Shown here in pieces: positions 48,837 through 58,890 of a DNA stretch of 64,000 bases (positions are counted from its first letter, which is position 1; every line of letters starts with the position of its first letter). Made by a program: the position numbers and the translations under genes. Under the pieces are notes generated by a model. The model was not told the DNA's origin, did no database searches, and saw only the letters and a list, made by a program, of their open reading frames with translations. The stretch covers positions 62,001 to 126,000 of the forward strand of contig NZ_RCTZ02000004.1 of NCBI RefSeq assembly GCF_003667315.2. Reading direction: 5' to 3'. This DNA is from Tropicibacter alexandrii (GTDB taxonomy: Bacteria > Pseudomonadota > Alphaproteobacteria > Rhodobacterales > Rhodobacteraceae).

Positions 48837-49577
48837 TCAGGCGGTCTGGAACTTCACCCAGATCGCCTCTTCACCCAGCTTCTCGACAAAGGCGGCATGG
48901 GCCGCCTTTTCTTGTTCCGTGATCCGCGCGGGCAGGGGTGTGGGGCGGGGTTTCGGCCGCCAATGCGTCTCTATCTCACCAGAAGTCGAGCTTTCCTGCG
49001 CCGCCGCCAGATTGAAATCCGGCTGCTTGCCGCCGATCAGTTCAAGGTAAACCTCGGCCAGAATTTCGGAGTCGAGCAAGGCGCCATGCAGCGTGCGGTT
49101 CGAGTTGTCGATGCCAAAGCGACGACACAGCGCGTCCAGCGTTGCGGGGGATCCGGGAAATTTCTTGCGCGCCATGCCCAACGTGTCGAGCGCGCGACCA
49201 TTTTCGATCGATGGCAGACCCATCCAGCGGAGCTCGGCATTGAGGAATTTCATGTCGAAGCTGGCATTGTGGATGACCAGCGTCGAATCACTCCCGATGA
49301 AATCAAGGAAGGCCCGACCGACCTTGGCAAAAACCGGCTTGTCCTTCAGCGTCACCTCGCCCGGATTGGGCGGGCGCGGTACAGCCAGCAGGTCGGGACC
49401 GATGCCGTGAACCCCAAACGCCCCCTCGGGCATGTCGCGTTCCGGGTTGATATACTGGTGATAGGTCCGCCCGGTCGGCATATGGTTGAACAGTTCGACC
49501 GCACCGATTTCGACGATACGGTCACCCTGATCCGGCTCGAACCCGGTGGTTTCCGTGTCGAGTACGATTTCACGCAT
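48837..49577 (-). CDS. dnaQ: DNA polymerase III epsilon subunit (3'-5' proofreading exonuclease)
   Basis: 246 residues, DEDDh exonuclease. The catalytic acids lie in VLDTETTGFE, the second motif in HNASFDMKFLN, and His/Asp in LHGALLDSEILAEVYLEL. The ATG at 49577 is used because it gives MREIVLDTETTG; earlier in-frame codons lie inside coaE. It overlaps the coaE stop by 8 bp. The protein proofreads replication errors within the pol III core. Confidence 0.96.
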   Translation of the reverse strand: MREIVLDTETTGFEPDQGDRIVEIGAVELFNHMPTGRTYHQYINPERDMPEGAFGVHGIGPDLLAVPRPPNPGEVTLKDKPVFAKVGRAFLDFIGSDSTLVIHNASFDMKFLNAELRWMGLPSIENGRALDTLGMARKKFPGSPATLDALCRRFGIDNSNRTLHGALLDSEILAEVYLELIGGKQPDFNLAAAQESSTSGEIETHWRPKPRPTPLPARITEQEKAAHAAFVEKLGEEAIWVKFQTA

Positions 49578-50163
49578 GGGAAAGCCTTTCCTCGATCTGT
49601 CTGACGATGTCCTGAACCTGCGCGCGGGCATGGTCAAGCGTGTCGGTCTCGATTTGCCATGTCGCGCGGCGGCACTTTTCGTCATTCGGCATCTGGCGGG
49701 CGAGGATACGCTCTAGGTCGTCCGCCGTCATGGTACCGCGGGCCAATACCCTTTCCCGCTGGATTTCAGGTGAAACAGAGACACATGCGGTCGCATCCAT
49801 TGCCGCATCGCCGCCGTTTTCGAACAGCAACGGAATGTCGAACACGCCGATGGCGTCACTGTGCGCTTCGACGAACTCAGCGCGATCCTGAGCAACGAGG
49901 GGATGCACGATGGCTTCGATCCGGGGCAGGGCGGTGGCGTCAACCGCGATGATGCCTCGCAACACGTCTCGGCTGACTTCGCCGTCGCGGATCGCAGCGG
50001 GAAAGGCCTCTGCCATGGGCTGAACGGCCAGACCCGAGGTGGAATAGAGACGATGCACGGCTGCATCTGCATCCCAGACGACGCAACCGGCCTCGGCAAA
50101 CATTCTTGCCGTCGTCGATTTCCCCATACCGATGGAACCGGTCAGGCCAAGCTTGAACCTCAT
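49570..50163 (-). CDS. coaE: Dephospho-CoA kinase
   Basis: 197 residues. It phosphorylates dephospho-CoA in the last step of coenzyme A synthesis. The P-loop GSIGMGKST is at residues 9-17, and the conserved CVVWDADAAVHRLY segment and DIPLLFENGGD motif are present. The gene lies in the maf-aroE-coaE-dnaQ unit, with 4-8 bp overlaps at each junction. Confidence 0.96.
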   Translation of the reverse strand: MRFKLGLTGSIGMGKSTTARMFAEAGCVVWDADAAVHRLYSTSGLAVQPMAEAFPAAIRDGEVSRDVLRGIIAVDATALPRIEAIVHPLVAQDRAEFVEAHSDAIGVFDIPLLFENGGDAAMDATACVSVSPEIQRERVLARGTMTADDLERILARQMPNDEKCRRATWQIETDTLDHARAQVQDIVRQIEERLSHA

Positions 50164-50993
50164 CGCAGGACCGCCGCCCGCGTGGCCTCGTCAATCTCGG
50201 GCCGCTGGCCGAACCAGCGTTCGAACCCCGGCACCGCCTGATGCAGCAACATGCCAAGCCCATCGACGGTGGTGCACCCAGCCTCGGTCGCCTCGCGCAG
50301 CAGGCGGGTTTGCAGCGGAGTATAGACGATATCCGTCACCAACATGCCCGGTTCCAGCGCATCGAGCGGCACGCGGAATTCAGATTTGCCCGTCATCCCG
50401 AGTGACGTCGTGTTGATCACCGTCGCCGTGCCCTCGATCACGTTTGCAGCCTGAACCCAGTCATGCACTATGACCCGATCCCCAAATACATCCGCCAGCC
50501 TGTCGGCGCGGTCGCGGCTGCGGTTGGTCAGACGGATTTCCGGCACACCCACGTCCAGAAGCGCGGCGAGGATCGCGCGCGCGGCCCCACCGGCGCCAAA
50601 CACAACGGCCGGACCCTTGACCGGGTCCCAGTCAGGCGCGTTCTGGCGGAGGTTCTCGATGAAGCCGTAACCATCGGTGTTGTCTGCGTGAATGCTGCCA
50701 TCCTCGGCAAAGACCAGCGTATTCGCTGCGCCGATCTTTTGCGCGCGGTCCGACACGTGATCGGCGATCTGCAGCACCTGTTCCTTGTGCGGGATCGTCA
50801 CGTTCACACCGACAAAACCCAGATCTGGCAGGGCGCGCAGGGACGTTTCAACCTTGTCCACCGCGATATCCATCGGGATGTAATGCCCCGGCAGACCATA
50901 CTTGCGAAGCCAGTGCCCGAACAGGCGCGGCGAGCGGGAATGCGCAACCGGAGAGCCAATGACCCCGGCCAAGGGGATGCGTGCAAGAGTCAT
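50160..50993 (-). CDS. aroE: Shikimate dehydrogenase (NADP+)
   Basis: 277 residues. It reduces 3-dehydroshikimate in aromatic amino acid synthesis. The substrate-binding SHSRSP-type motif ([14 protein letters not shown]), the catalytic lysine in VNVTIPHKE and the nucleotide-binding [11 protein letters not shown] are intact. The start overlaps the maf stop (ATGA). Confidence 0.96.
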   Translation of the reverse strand: MTLARIPLAGVIGSPVAHSRSPRLFGHWLRKYGLPGHYIPMDIAVDKVETSLRALPDLGFVGVNVTIPHKEQVLQIADHVSDRAQKIGAANTLVFAEDGSIHADNTDGYGFIENLRQNAPDWDPVKGPAVVFGAGGAARAILAALLDVGVPEIRLTNRSRDRADRLADVFGDRVIVHDWVQAANVIEGTATVINTTSLGMTGKSEFRVPLDALEPGMLVTDIVYTPLQTRLLREATEAGCTTVDGLGMLLHQAVPGFERWFGQRPEIDEATRAAVLR

Positions 50994-51589
50994 GCCGGAA
51001 TGGAGCCTTTTATCGATAGGTAGTTGAGAAATTCGAGCAGGGGCAGGCCGAGCACCGTGAAGTGGTCGCCCTGGACATGCGCGAACAGGCGCACGCCTTC
51101 CTTCTCGAGCTTGTAGCCTCCCACGGAACTGCCGATATCGGGCCAGTTCCGATCAAGGTAGGCGTCGAGATAGTCATCGGAAAAGCCACGCATGGTCAGG
51201 CGGGCTGTCGACACGTGACGCCAGATCGGCTTGGCCTCATGATAGAGGACGGCAGCCGAGAGAAGACGATGTGTCTTGCCCCGCAGCGCGCGCAACTGGT
51301 CGGCGGCCTCTTCGCGGGTCTCGGGCTTGGACAGAATTTGATGCTCGAAGTCGAGCACCTGGTCGCATCCCAGAACATGGGCCGCCGGTAACTTTCCCGA
51401 AACCTTTTGTGCCTTAGCTTCGGCCAAGGCATCGGCAATGTCGCGGGGAGTCGCCTGTTCGGCCTGAAGGGCGAGGCGGATCGCCTCTTCATCGACCCGA
51501 GCCGATTCGACGCGGAACGCGAGACCGGCATTTTCGAGCATCTGGGCGCGGATCTGAGACCCGGAAGCGAGGATCAAGTCAAAAGACAT
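50990..51589 (-). CDS. maf: Maf-family nucleotide pyrophosphatase
   Basis: 199 residues. Maf proteins hydrolyse non-canonical or modified nucleoside triphosphates. The N-terminus [14 protein letters not shown] and the LGCDQVLDF motif, with [12 protein letters not shown] near the C-terminus, match the family. It is the first gene left of the candidate replication origin and is transcribed away from it. Confidence 0.93.
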   Translation of the reverse strand: MSFDLILASGSQIRAQMLENAGLAFRVESARVDEEAIRLALQAEQATPRDIADALAEAKAQKVSGKLPAAHVLGCDQVLDFEHQILSKPETREEAADQLRALRGKTHRLLSAAVLYHEAKPIWRHVSTARLTMRGFSDDYLDAYLDRNWPDIGSSVGGYKLEKEGVRLFAHVQGDHFTVLGLPLLEFLNYLSIKGSIPA

Positions 51590-52091
51590 GGGGACAAGTT
51601 CGGGGATTTCCCTGTTGGCTGGCTTCTCATGTTTCTGAGGAAAAACGCCATGGGTTGCAAGCTTGAGGATAACCCGGGTGGTTCACCAAGCTCTCAGGAC
51701 GGATTTGCCCGTGTGGGAAAGAACAACTTTCGAGCGCCGGGCGATGTGGGAATCCAGAGCTATCCACCCGTTGTGGGAAACGTGACAACTCAGGAAAGCA
51801 TTGAAACCCAAGGGCCTTCCCAAGGACAGGTGGCGCATGGAAAGGAGTTGTTCACAGTCATGAACGCTGTGGGCAAAATCGTTTACAAACAATTAATCCA
51901 CTGGATCGGGTCTGCCCTAACTAAACCAAAATCCTTTCTAAATCCTTTTCTTTTTTTAAGAAAGACCCGAGGCCGGGCAGGGCGATTGACTCGAGGAAGG
52001 GACGTGAGGTAGGGACAGGCAGGCTTCTGTTCTGAGGCTGTTTCCCGGAAAGACGATCGACCAGGCCGTTCAGGCCGGCAAAGGGTATGTC
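51590..52091. other. Candidate chromosomal replication origin (oriC)
   Basis: A 502-bp gap between divergent maf and rho. It contains DnaA-box-like 9-mers: TTATCCTCA (complement of 51664-51672, one mismatch from TTATCCACA), TGTGGGAAA at 51712-51720 and 51772-51780, TGTGGGAAT at 51745-51753, CTATCCACC at 51760-51768, TTGTTCACA at 51848-51856 and TGTGGGCAA at 51868-51876. An AT-rich tract at about 51903-51965, including a run of T, could be the unwinding element. GANTC sites (e.g. 51750-51754) would allow CcrM control. Genes on both sides point outward, and parS-parAB lie within 6 kb. Confidence 0.7.
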
Positions 52092-53369
52092 ATGACCATG
52101 ACCGAAGAAAGACTGGATCTCGCGGACCTGAAGGCGAAGAGCCCGAAGGACCTTTTGGCGATGGCCGAGGAGCTGGAGATCGAGAACGCCTCGACCATGC
52201 GCAAGGGCGAGATGATGTTCCAGATTCTGCGCGAGCGCGCCGATGAAGGTTGGGTCATTTTCGGGGATGGCGTTCTGGAAGTGTTGCAGGACGGCTTTGG
52301 CTTCCTTCGGTCGCCCGAGGCGAACTACCTGCCGGGCCCCGATGACATCTACGTATCGCCCGATATGATCCGGAAGTATTCGCTGCGCACCGGGGATACG
52401 ATCGAGGGCGAGATCAAGGCGCCGGACAATGAAGAGCGTTACTTTGCTCTGGTCACGGTGGCCCAGATCAACTTCGAGGACCCCGAGAAGGCGCGCCACA
52501 AGATCGCCTTCGACAACCTGACGCCGCTGTATCCCGACGAGCGGCTGAAGATGGAAATCGAAGACCCGACCATCAAGGATCGTTCGGCCCGGATCATCGA
52601 TCTGGTCGCGCCGATCGGCAAAGGGCAGCGTTCGCTGATCGTGGCACCGCCGCGGACTGGTAAGACCGTTCTTCTGCAGAATATTGCGACGAGCATCGAG
52701 AATAACCATCCCGAGTGTTACCTGATCGTTTTGCTGATCGACGAGCGTCCTGAAGAAGTGACCGACATGCAGCGCAGCGTGAAGGGGGAGGTGATTTCCT
52801 CGACCTTCGACGAACCTGCGACGCGTCACGTGGCCGTGTCCGAGATGGTCATCGAAAAAGCCAAACGCCTGGTCGAACATAAACGAGATGTGGTTATCCT
52901 TTTGGACTCGATCACCAGACTTGGTAGAGCGTTCAACACTGTGGTGCCGTCCTCTGGTAAGGTGCTAACGGGGGGTGTGGATGCCAACGCGTTGCAACGT
53001 CCGAAGCGGTTCTTTGGGGCTGCGCGGAATATCGAGGAGGGCGGGTCCCTGACGATCATCGCGACGGCCTTGATCGATACCGGGTCGCGTATGGATGAGG
53101 TCATCTTCGAAGAGTTCAAAGGTACCGGCAACTCCGAGATCGTGCTGGATCGGAAGGTTGCGGACAAGCGTGTCTTCCCGGCGATGGATATCCTGAAGTC
53201 CGGTACGCGTAAGGAAGACTTGCTGGTCGACAAGGGCGATCTTCAGAAGACCTTCGTTCTGCGGCGTATCCTGAACCCCATGGGGACGACGGATGCGATC
53301 GAATTCCTTCTGACGCGTCTCAAACAGACCAAGACCAACTCTGAATTCTTTGAATCCATGAACAAGTGA
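52092..53369 (+). CDS. rho: Transcription termination factor Rho
   Basis: 425 residues. Rho is a hexameric RNA helicase that releases untranslated transcripts. The N-terminal Rho domain and the cold-shock-like RNA-binding region ([30 protein letters not shown], quoted as [16 protein letters not shown]) are followed by Walker A PPRTGKT at 186-192, [13 protein letters not shown] and [13 protein letters not shown] with the Q/R-loop region [12 protein letters not shown]. It is the first gene right of the proposed origin. Confidence 0.98.
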   Translation: MTMTEERLDLADLKAKSPKDLLAMAEELEIENASTMRKGEMMFQILRERADEGWVIFGDGVLEVLQDGFGFLRSPEANYLPGPDDIYVSPDMIRKYSLRTGDTIEGEIKAPDNEERYFALVTVAQINFEDPEKARHKIAFDNLTPLYPDERLKMEIEDPTIKDRSARIIDLVAPIGKGQRSLIVAPPRTGKTVLLQNIATSIENNHPECYLIVLLIDERPEEVTDMQRSVKGEVISSTFDEPATRHVAVSEMVIEKAKRLVEHKRDVVILLDSITRLGRAFNTVVPSSGKVLTGGVDANALQRPKRFFGAARNIEEGGSLTIIATALIDTGSRMDEVIFEEFKGTGNSEIVLDRKVADKRVFPAMDILKSGTRKEDLLVDKGDLQKTFVLRRILNPMGTTDAIEFLLTRLKQTKTNSEFFESMNK

Positions 53370-53376
53370 TGTCGTG

Positions 53377-54660
53377 ATGGACACGATTTTCGCTTTGGCG
53401 AGTGCCCCGGGCAAGGCCGGGGTTTCCGTCGTTCGGCTGTCTGGACAGTCGGCATTCGAAGCTGCGCGCCTGTTGTGCGGTGATGTTCCTGCGCCACGCC
53501 GCGCGGTGGTGCGGAGGTTGCACGACTTGAACGGGGGCTTTCTTGATGAGGCCTTGGTTCTCGTATTCGAAGCGGGGGCCAGTTTTACCGGGGAGTCCGT
53601 CGTCGAGTTTCAGGTCCATGGCAGCGTTGCCGTTGTTCAGGCGGTTCTCGATATGCTGGGCCGGATCGACGGATTGCGTGTGGCGGAACCTGGAGAGTTC
53701 ACTCGACGCGCGATGGAAAGCGGGCGGCTTGACCTGACCCAGGTCGAAGCCTTGGCGGACCTGATCGACTCCGAAACGGAATTCCAGCGCAAACACGCTT
53801 TGACCGTTCTATCGGGAGCGCTGGGTCAGAAGGTTGGAGACTGGCGTTTGCACTTGATCCGGGCGGCTGCGTTGCTGGAAGCAACCATCGATTTCTCGGA
53901 CGAAGATGTGCCGGTTGATGTGTCAGATGAAGTGTCCGGGTTGCTTGACCGCGTCAAGGCAGAGATCGCAGCGGAACTGTCCGGCTTGCATGTATCGGAA
54001 CGTGTCAAAACAGGCTTCGAGGTCGCAATCGTCGGCCCGCCCAATGCCGGAAAGTCTACGCTTCTGAATTACCTCGCCGGTCGGGACGCGGCGATTACCT
54101 CGGAAATTGCAGGGACTACCCGCGACGTGATCGAGGTACGCATGGATCTTGGCGGTTTGCCGGTAACTTTGCTGGATACCGCTGGGCTGCGCGAGGCCAC
54201 GGATAAGATCGAAGAGATCGGAGTGGAGCGGGCTCGGCAAAGGGCCGCCGAGGCGGATCTACGTATTCATCTTGTTCCGGTGGGCGAATCGCCCCTGATC
54301 ACGGTAGAAGACAGTGACATCGTCGCGGTGGCAAAGGCTGATCAGCCGGGGGTCGGATTTGGGGTTTCCGGGAAAACCGGTCAGGGTGTTGATCATCTGG
54401 TTGATCGAGTGAAAGACGTGCTTTTGGGTCGTACGGCCAATCTGAGTCTCGTCAGCCGCGCGCGCCACAAGGCGGCTTTGACAGAAGGTTTGGACTATCT
54501 CGCGCGTGCGGAAACGGTTCTGGAACAAGGCCCGGACATGTACGAATTCGCGAGTGAGGATATCCGGGTCGCGGTTCGGTCGTTGGAAGGCCTTCTGGGT
54601 CACGTAGATGTAGAACATTTGCTGGATGAGATATTCTCCAGCTTCTGCATTGGAAAATGA
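53377..54660 (+). CDS. mnmE: tRNA modification GTPase MnmE
   Basis: 427 residues. With MnmG it installs the cmnm5 group on wobble uridine of several tRNAs. The N-terminal tetrahydrofolate-binding domain, the inserted G domain with G1 GPPNAGKS (220-227) and DTAGLREA, and the C-terminal CIGK motif (424-427) are complete. A GTG lies directly before the chosen ATG; MDTIFALASAPGKAG is the usual start. It ends 3 bp before a parS site. Confidence 0.96.
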   Translation: MDTIFALASAPGKAGVSVVRLSGQSAFEAARLLCGDVPAPRRAVVRRLHDLNGGFLDEALVLVFEAGASFTGESVVEFQVHGSVAVVQAVLDMLGRIDGLRVAEPGEFTRRAMESGRLDLTQVEALADLIDSETEFQRKHALTVLSGALGQKVGDWRLHLIRAAALLEATIDFSDEDVPVDVSDEVSGLLDRVKAEIAAELSGLHVSERVKTGFEVAIVGPPNAGKSTLLNYLAGRDAAITSEIAGTTRDVIEVRMDLGGLPVTLLDTAGLREATDKIEEIGVERARQRAAEADLRIHLVPVGESPLITVEDSDIVAVAKADQPGVGFGVSGKTGQGVDHLVDRVKDVLLGRTANLSLVSRARHKAALTEGLDYLARAETVLEQGPDMYEFASEDIRVAVRSLEGLLGHVDVEHLLDEIFSSFCIGK

Positions 54661-54664
54661 GGAG

Positions 54665-54680
54665 TGTTTCACGTGAAACA
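54665..54680. promoter_or_regulatory. parS site overlapping the start of mnmG
   Basis: TGTTTCACGTGAAACA, a perfect 16-bp palindrome identical to the ParB-binding consensus. It lies across the ribosome-binding and start region of mnmG and about 2.5 kb upstream of parA. Confidence 0.93.
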
Positions 54681-56538
54681 TTTTGATTTCGATGTTGCCG
54701 TGATTGGCGGCGGGCATGCCGGGACTGAGGCTGCTGCCGCATCCGCGCGCATGGGCGCCAAAACCGCGCTGATCAGCCTAAGAAAAGCAGACTTTGGTGT
54801 CATGTCCTGCAACCCGGCAATTGGCGGCTTGGGGAAAGGGCACCTGGTTCGCGAAATCGATGCGATGGATGGCATCATGGGTCGTGTTGCGGATCAGGCA
54901 GGCATCCAGTTCCGACTTCTGAACAGACGGAAGGGGCCCGCGGTGCAAGGGCCGCGCACGCAGGCGGATCGAAAACTCTATCGTGAAGCCATGCAGGCAG
55001 AATTGGCTGTAACGCCAAACCTCCACCTTCTCGAAGGTGAGGTTGTGGACTTTCTCATGAATGGGGAAACCGTGACAGGTGTCCGTCTTGCGGACGGGTC
55101 CGAGGTGTCTGCAAAGGCGACTGTCTTGACGAGCGGTACATTCCTACGCGGCGTGATCCATATCGGCGACGTGCGAAGGTCCGGTGGTCGAATGGGCGAC
55201 GATGCGTCTGTTCGGCTTGCGGATCGGCTCGATGGGTTCGGCTTACCTTTGGGTCGCTTGAAGACCGGGACGCCCCCTCGATTGGACGGGCGAACCATTG
55301 ATTGGTCCGGTCTTGATGAGCAGCCCGGCGATGAAGATCCGGTCATGTTCTCGTTCTTGAATTCTCGACCCATTGCGCGGCAGATTTCTTGCGGTATCAC
55401 GCACACCTCGGAGCAGACCCACGATATCATCAGGTCCAATCTTGATCGGTCGGCGATGTATGGCGGCCATATCGAAGGTGTCGGACCAAGGTACTGCCCG
55501 TCGATCGAGGACAAGGTTGTGCGCTTTGCCGACAAGACTTCTCATCAGGTTTTTCTTGAGCCGGAAGGGTTGGACGATCACACGATCTATCCCAACGGCA
55601 TCTCCACCTCTTTGCCCGTCGATGTCCAAGAAGCTTATGTCCGCACGATGAAAGGTCTGGAGCAGGTCACGATCCTCCAGCCTGGCTATGCTATCGAATA
55701 CGATTACGTGGATCCGCGCGCCTTGGACAGCCGTCTCGCGCTGCGCAATGTTGCGGGCCTGTTCCTCGCGGGCCAGATCAACGGCACAACTGGATATGAA
55801 GAAGCAGCTGCCCAAGGTCTGGTCGCCGGACTGAATGCCGCATGCCTCGCGTTTGAACGGGATCCAGTTCGGTTTTCGAGGACGGACAGTTATATCGGCG
55901 TAATGATTGACGATTTGACGACCAAGGGCGTTGCAGAGCCCTATCGCATGTTCACCAGCCGTGCTGAATTCCGCTTGTCCCTGCGTGCCGACAATGCAGA
56001 CCAGAGACTGACGCCCCTGGCGCACCGGATTGGCTGTTTGTCTGACGGACGTCGCGTTGTCTTTTCGAACAAGATGGAGAAATTGGCGCGGGGACAGGCA
56101 CAACTCGAGTCGATGCAGTTTACGCCAAATGAGGTCCGCTCGGTCGGGATCAACGTGAATTTGGACGGGTCAAGACGGACCGCTTATCAACTCTTGTCGT
56201 TCAAGGATGTCACGCCTGATACGATCGCCCAGTTGAATGCTGCCGTTGGTGATATTGATTCGGATATTTTGGCCCAGTTGGCCCGTCAGGCTCTCTACGC
56301 TAACTACATTCAACGACAGGACCGGGACGTCGCATTGCTGAGGAAGGATGAAAACCTTCAGTTTCCGGCAGACTTCGTCTTTGATGGCCTTTCCGGTTTG
56401 TCCAATGAGTTGCAGCACAAATTGCATCAAGCTCGACCGGAAAATATCGCCCAAGCGGCGCGGATCGAGGGGATGACCCCCGCCGCTTTGTCCCTTTTGG
56501 TGGCCAAAATTCGGTCTGGGCAGCGCAAAGCATCATGA
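54673..56538 (+). CDS. mnmG: tRNA uridine-5-carboxymethylaminomethyl modification enzyme MnmG
   Basis: 621 residues from the GTG at 54673. It is the FAD enzyme that works with MnmE. The FAD-binding GGGHAG is at 12-17, and the blocks [20 protein letters not shown]-type ([18 protein letters not shown]) and [20 protein letters not shown] are diagnostic. This GTG has GGAG 8 nt upstream and gives [14 protein letters not shown]; a second GTG at 54664 would start inside that site. Both fall in the parS palindrome. Confidence 0.95.
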   Translation: MKHFDFDVAVIGGGHAGTEAAAASARMGAKTALISLRKADFGVMSCNPAIGGLGKGHLVREIDAMDGIMGRVADQAGIQFRLLNRRKGPAVQGPRTQADRKLYREAMQAELAVTPNLHLLEGEVVDFLMNGETVTGVRLADGSEVSAKATVLTSGTFLRGVIHIGDVRRSGGRMGDDASVRLADRLDGFGLPLGRLKTGTPPRLDGRTIDWSGLDEQPGDEDPVMFSFLNSRPIARQISCGITHTSEQTHDIIRSNLDRSAMYGGHIEGVGPRYCPSIEDKVVRFADKTSHQVFLEPEGLDDHTIYPNGISTSLPVDVQEAYVRTMKGLEQVTILQPGYAIEYDYVDPRALDSRLALRNVAGLFLAGQINGTTGYEEAAAQGLVAGLNAACLAFERDPVRFSRTDSYIGVMIDDLTTKGVAEPYRMFTSRAEFRLSLRADNADQRLTPLAHRIGCLSDGRRVVFSNKMEKLARGQAQLESMQFTPNEVRSVGINVNLDGSRRTAYQLLSFKDVTPDTIAQLNAAVGDIDSDILAQLARQALYANYIQRQDRDVALLRKDENLQFPADFVFDGLSGLSNELQHKLHQARPENIAQAARIEGMTPAALSLLVAKIRSGQRKAS

Positions 56539-57152
56539 AAATGCCTGGCGACATGGGGCTTGATGTTTCACGTGAAACATTGGAGCGGCTCAAAACCTAT
56601 CTCGACTTGTTGGTAAAGTGGAACGCGAAGATCAACTTGGTGTCCCCTGACACGATGGCCACCGCATGGAGCCGACATATCGTCGATTCAGTGCAGATCG
56701 TGCGATTTTCGCCTTTCGATATGGAGCACTGGGTGGATCTCGGTAGTGGTGGAGGCTTCCCCGGCATGATCGTTGCAGCCATCCTTGCCGAGAAAAGTCC
56801 GACAACGAATGTCACTTTGGTCGAAAGTGATCAGCGGAAATGTGCTTTCCTCAGAACGGTCAATCGAGAGCTTGGTTTGTCCGCACGCGTCTTATCCAAG
56901 CGAATCGAGGCGATTGATCCGCTTGGGGCTGACATTCTGTCTGCGCGCGCGCTTGCTTCGCTCGATCGACTTCTCGGTTATTGCAGCCTCCATTTGCGGC
57001 AAGGTGGTACTGCGCTGCTGCCAAAAGGGCGGGGGTGGAAAAACGAAATCGACGATGCCGGATCGCAATGGAAATTCTCGTGGCAAAGCCATAAAAGTGT
57101 CACTGACCCCGAAGCGGTCGTTCTGGAAATAAAGGATATCGCACATGTCTGA
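56535..57152 (+). CDS. rsmG: 16S rRNA (guanine-527-N7) methyltransferase RsmG
   Basis: 205 residues. It methylates G527 of 16S rRNA. The SAM-binding [14 protein letters not shown] and the N-terminal [14 protein letters not shown] are family hallmarks. The ATG at 56535 overlaps the mnmG stop (ATGA). Codons 10-15 (DVSRET) coincide with a parS site, so the amino acids there are set by the DNA signal. Confidence 0.95.
   Translation: MKMPGDMGLDVSRETLERLKTYLDLLVKWNAKINLVSPDTMATAWSRHIVDSVQIVRFSPFDMEHWVDLGSGGGFPGMIVAAILAEKSPTTNVTLVESDQRKCAFLRTVNRELGLSARVLSKRIEAIDPLGADILSARALASLDRLLGYCSLHLRQGGTALLPKGRGWKNEIDDAGSQWKFSWQSHKSVTDPEAVVLEIKDIAHV
56564..56579. promoter_or_regulatory. Second parS site, inside rsmG
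   Basis: TGTTTCACGTGAAACA again, perfect 16-bp palindrome, 1.9 kb from the first. It lies in-frame within codons 10-15 of rsmG and 566 bp upstream of parA. Confidence 0.93.
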
Positions 57153-57954
57153 GCCGATGAACCCGTCCGGGGCCAAGATCATTGCCGTCGCGAACCAGAA
57201 AGGTGGCGTTGGCAAGACGACGACAACGATCAATCTTGGCGCGGCCCTGTGCGAGCAAGGCTTGAAAGTCCTCGTGATCGACCTCGATCCACAAGGCAAC
57301 GCGTCGACGGGTCTCGGGATCGAGCCGGAGGATCGGGAGTTCACGACCTATGAATTCCTCCTCGAAGATGTCGCGCTCGATCAGGTTATCCTTGAAACCA
57401 GCACGCGCAATCTCTCGCTCATTCCGGCCACGGTCGACCTCAGTTCTGCGGATATGGAGCTGATTTCGAACGAAAAACGCAGCTTTCTTCTACACGACGC
57501 ACTTCGGCAGACCGGCCTTCAGGCCTACGGTTTCGATTATGTCCTGATCGATTGCCCGCCGTCTCTGAACCTGCTGACCGTCAATGCCATGGTCGCCGCG
57601 CACTCCGTGCTGGTGCCGCTTCAGTCGGAATTCTTCGCGCTCGAAGGCCTGTCGCAGCTGATGCTCACCATTCGAGAAGTGCGTCAGACAGCCAATCCAG
57701 ATCTGCGCATCGAGGGCATCGTTCTCACCATGTACGACGCGCGGAACAACCTCTCTCAACAGGTCGAGGCCGATGCGCGCGATAACCTCGGGGATCTCGT
57801 CTTCTCCGCCGTGATACCGCGTAACGTTCGCGTGTCCGAGGCGCCGTCCTATGCCATGCCTGTGCTCGCCTATGACACCGGCTCCAAGGGCGCTGCCGCC
57901 TATCGGGCTCTCGCCGCAGAATTGCTCAAGAAAAACCAGAAACTCGCCGCTTGA
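57145..57954 (+). CDS. parA: Chromosome partitioning ATPase ParA
   Basis: 269 residues. ParA forms ATP-dependent gradients on the nucleoid that move ParB-parS complexes. The deviant Walker A KGGVGKTT (19-26) is intact, as are DLDPQGNASTGLGI and DCPPSLNLLTVNAM. It overlaps rsmG by 8 bp. It is the chromosomal ParA (Soj-like, without an N-terminal HTH), not a plasmid type. Confidence 0.97.
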   Translation: MSEPMNPSGAKIIAVANQKGGVGKTTTTINLGAALCEQGLKVLVIDLDPQGNASTGLGIEPEDREFTTYEFLLEDVALDQVILETSTRNLSLIPATVDLSSADMELISNEKRSFLLHDALRQTGLQAYGFDYVLIDCPPSLNLLTVNAMVAAHSVLVPLQSEFFALEGLSQLMLTIREVRQTANPDLRIEGIVLTMYDARNNLSQQVEADARDNLGDLVFSAVIPRNVRVSEAPSYAMPVLAYDTGSKGAAAYRALAAELLKKNQKLAA

Positions 57955-57981
57955 CGGCGTCCCAAAATCCAAGAGGCAAAG

Positions 57982-58890
57982 ATGGCAGAGAAAAAGGATC
58001 AACGACGTGGACTTGGGCGCGGTTTGTCGGCGTTGATGGCCGACGTTACCCCGGCTGAGGAACCGCGCCAGCCCGACGCCCCGCGTCGCCCGGACCGGCT
58101 AATCCCGATCGAGCGAATCGTCCCCAACCCGGACCAGCCGCGTCGTAGCTTTACGCCCGATCAACTCGAAGAGCTTGCCAATTCGATTCGCGCCAAGGGT
58201 GTCATCCAACCTTTGATCGTGCGTCCGAATCCGCAAAACGCCGAGCAATTTGAGATCGTCGCAGGGGAGCGTCGTTGGCGTGCCGCGCAGATGGCGCAAC
58301 TGCACGAATTGCCCGTCTTGGTCCGCGACTTCAACGACACGGAAGTCCTCGAAGTCGCCATCATCGAAAACATCCAGCGTGCCGATCTCAACCCGATCGA
58401 AGAGGCGGCTGGCTATCGACAGTTGATGTTCAAGTTCGGCCATACTCAGGAAAAGCTGGCGGAGGCCCTCGGCAAGAGCCGCTCGCACATTGCCAACCTG
58501 ATGCGGCTTCTGAATCTGCCGGATGGTATCCAGACCATGGTGTCAGACGGTCAATTGTCTGCAGGCCATGCGCGGGCGCTCATCACGGCGACCAATCCCG
58601 AAGACCTCGCCAAGCAGGTCATCGCAAAGGGTCTGTCGGTCCGCGAGACCGAGCGCCTCGCCAAAGGGCCGGTCGTCTCGACCAACCCGGCCAAGCCAAA
58701 ACCGTCCGGCAGCTTCAAGGTTGAGAAGGATGCAGACACGAAAGCCCTCGAAGGCGATCTGTCGGCTGCGCTCGGCATGAAGGTCAGCATCGACCACAAA
58801 CCCGGACAGGAAAATGGGAAGCTCACCGTGTCCTACGAGACGTTGGAGCAGCTGGACGCTTTGTGCGGTCTGCTCAGCCTCGGTCGCTAG
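57982..58890 (+). CDS. parB: Chromosome partitioning protein ParB
   Basis: 302 residues. ParB binds parS and spreads as a CTP-dependent clamp. The N-terminus KDQRRGLGRGLSALMAD is the ParA-contact motif, the ParB/CTP domain includes IVPNPDQPRR and VAGERRWRAAQMA and ENIQRADLNPIEEA, the HTH follows (TQEKLAEALGKSRSHIANLMRLL) and the C-terminus is the dimer domain. Its targets, two parS sites, lie 1.4 and 3.3 kb upstream. Its stop overlaps that of hemW in CTAG. Confidence 0.97.
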   Translation: MAEKKDQRRGLGRGLSALMADVTPAEEPRQPDAPRRPDRLIPIERIVPNPDQPRRSFTPDQLEELANSIRAKGVIQPLIVRPNPQNAEQFEIVAGERRWRAAQMAQLHELPVLVRDFNDTEVLEVAIIENIQRADLNPIEEAAGYRQLMFKFGHTQEKLAEALGKSRSHIANLMRLLNLPDGIQTMVSDGQLSAGHARALITATNPEDLAKQVIAKGLSVRETERLAKGPVVSTNPAKPKPSGSFKVEKDADTKALEGDLSAALGMKVSIDHKPGQENGKLTVSYETLEQLDALCGLLSLGR

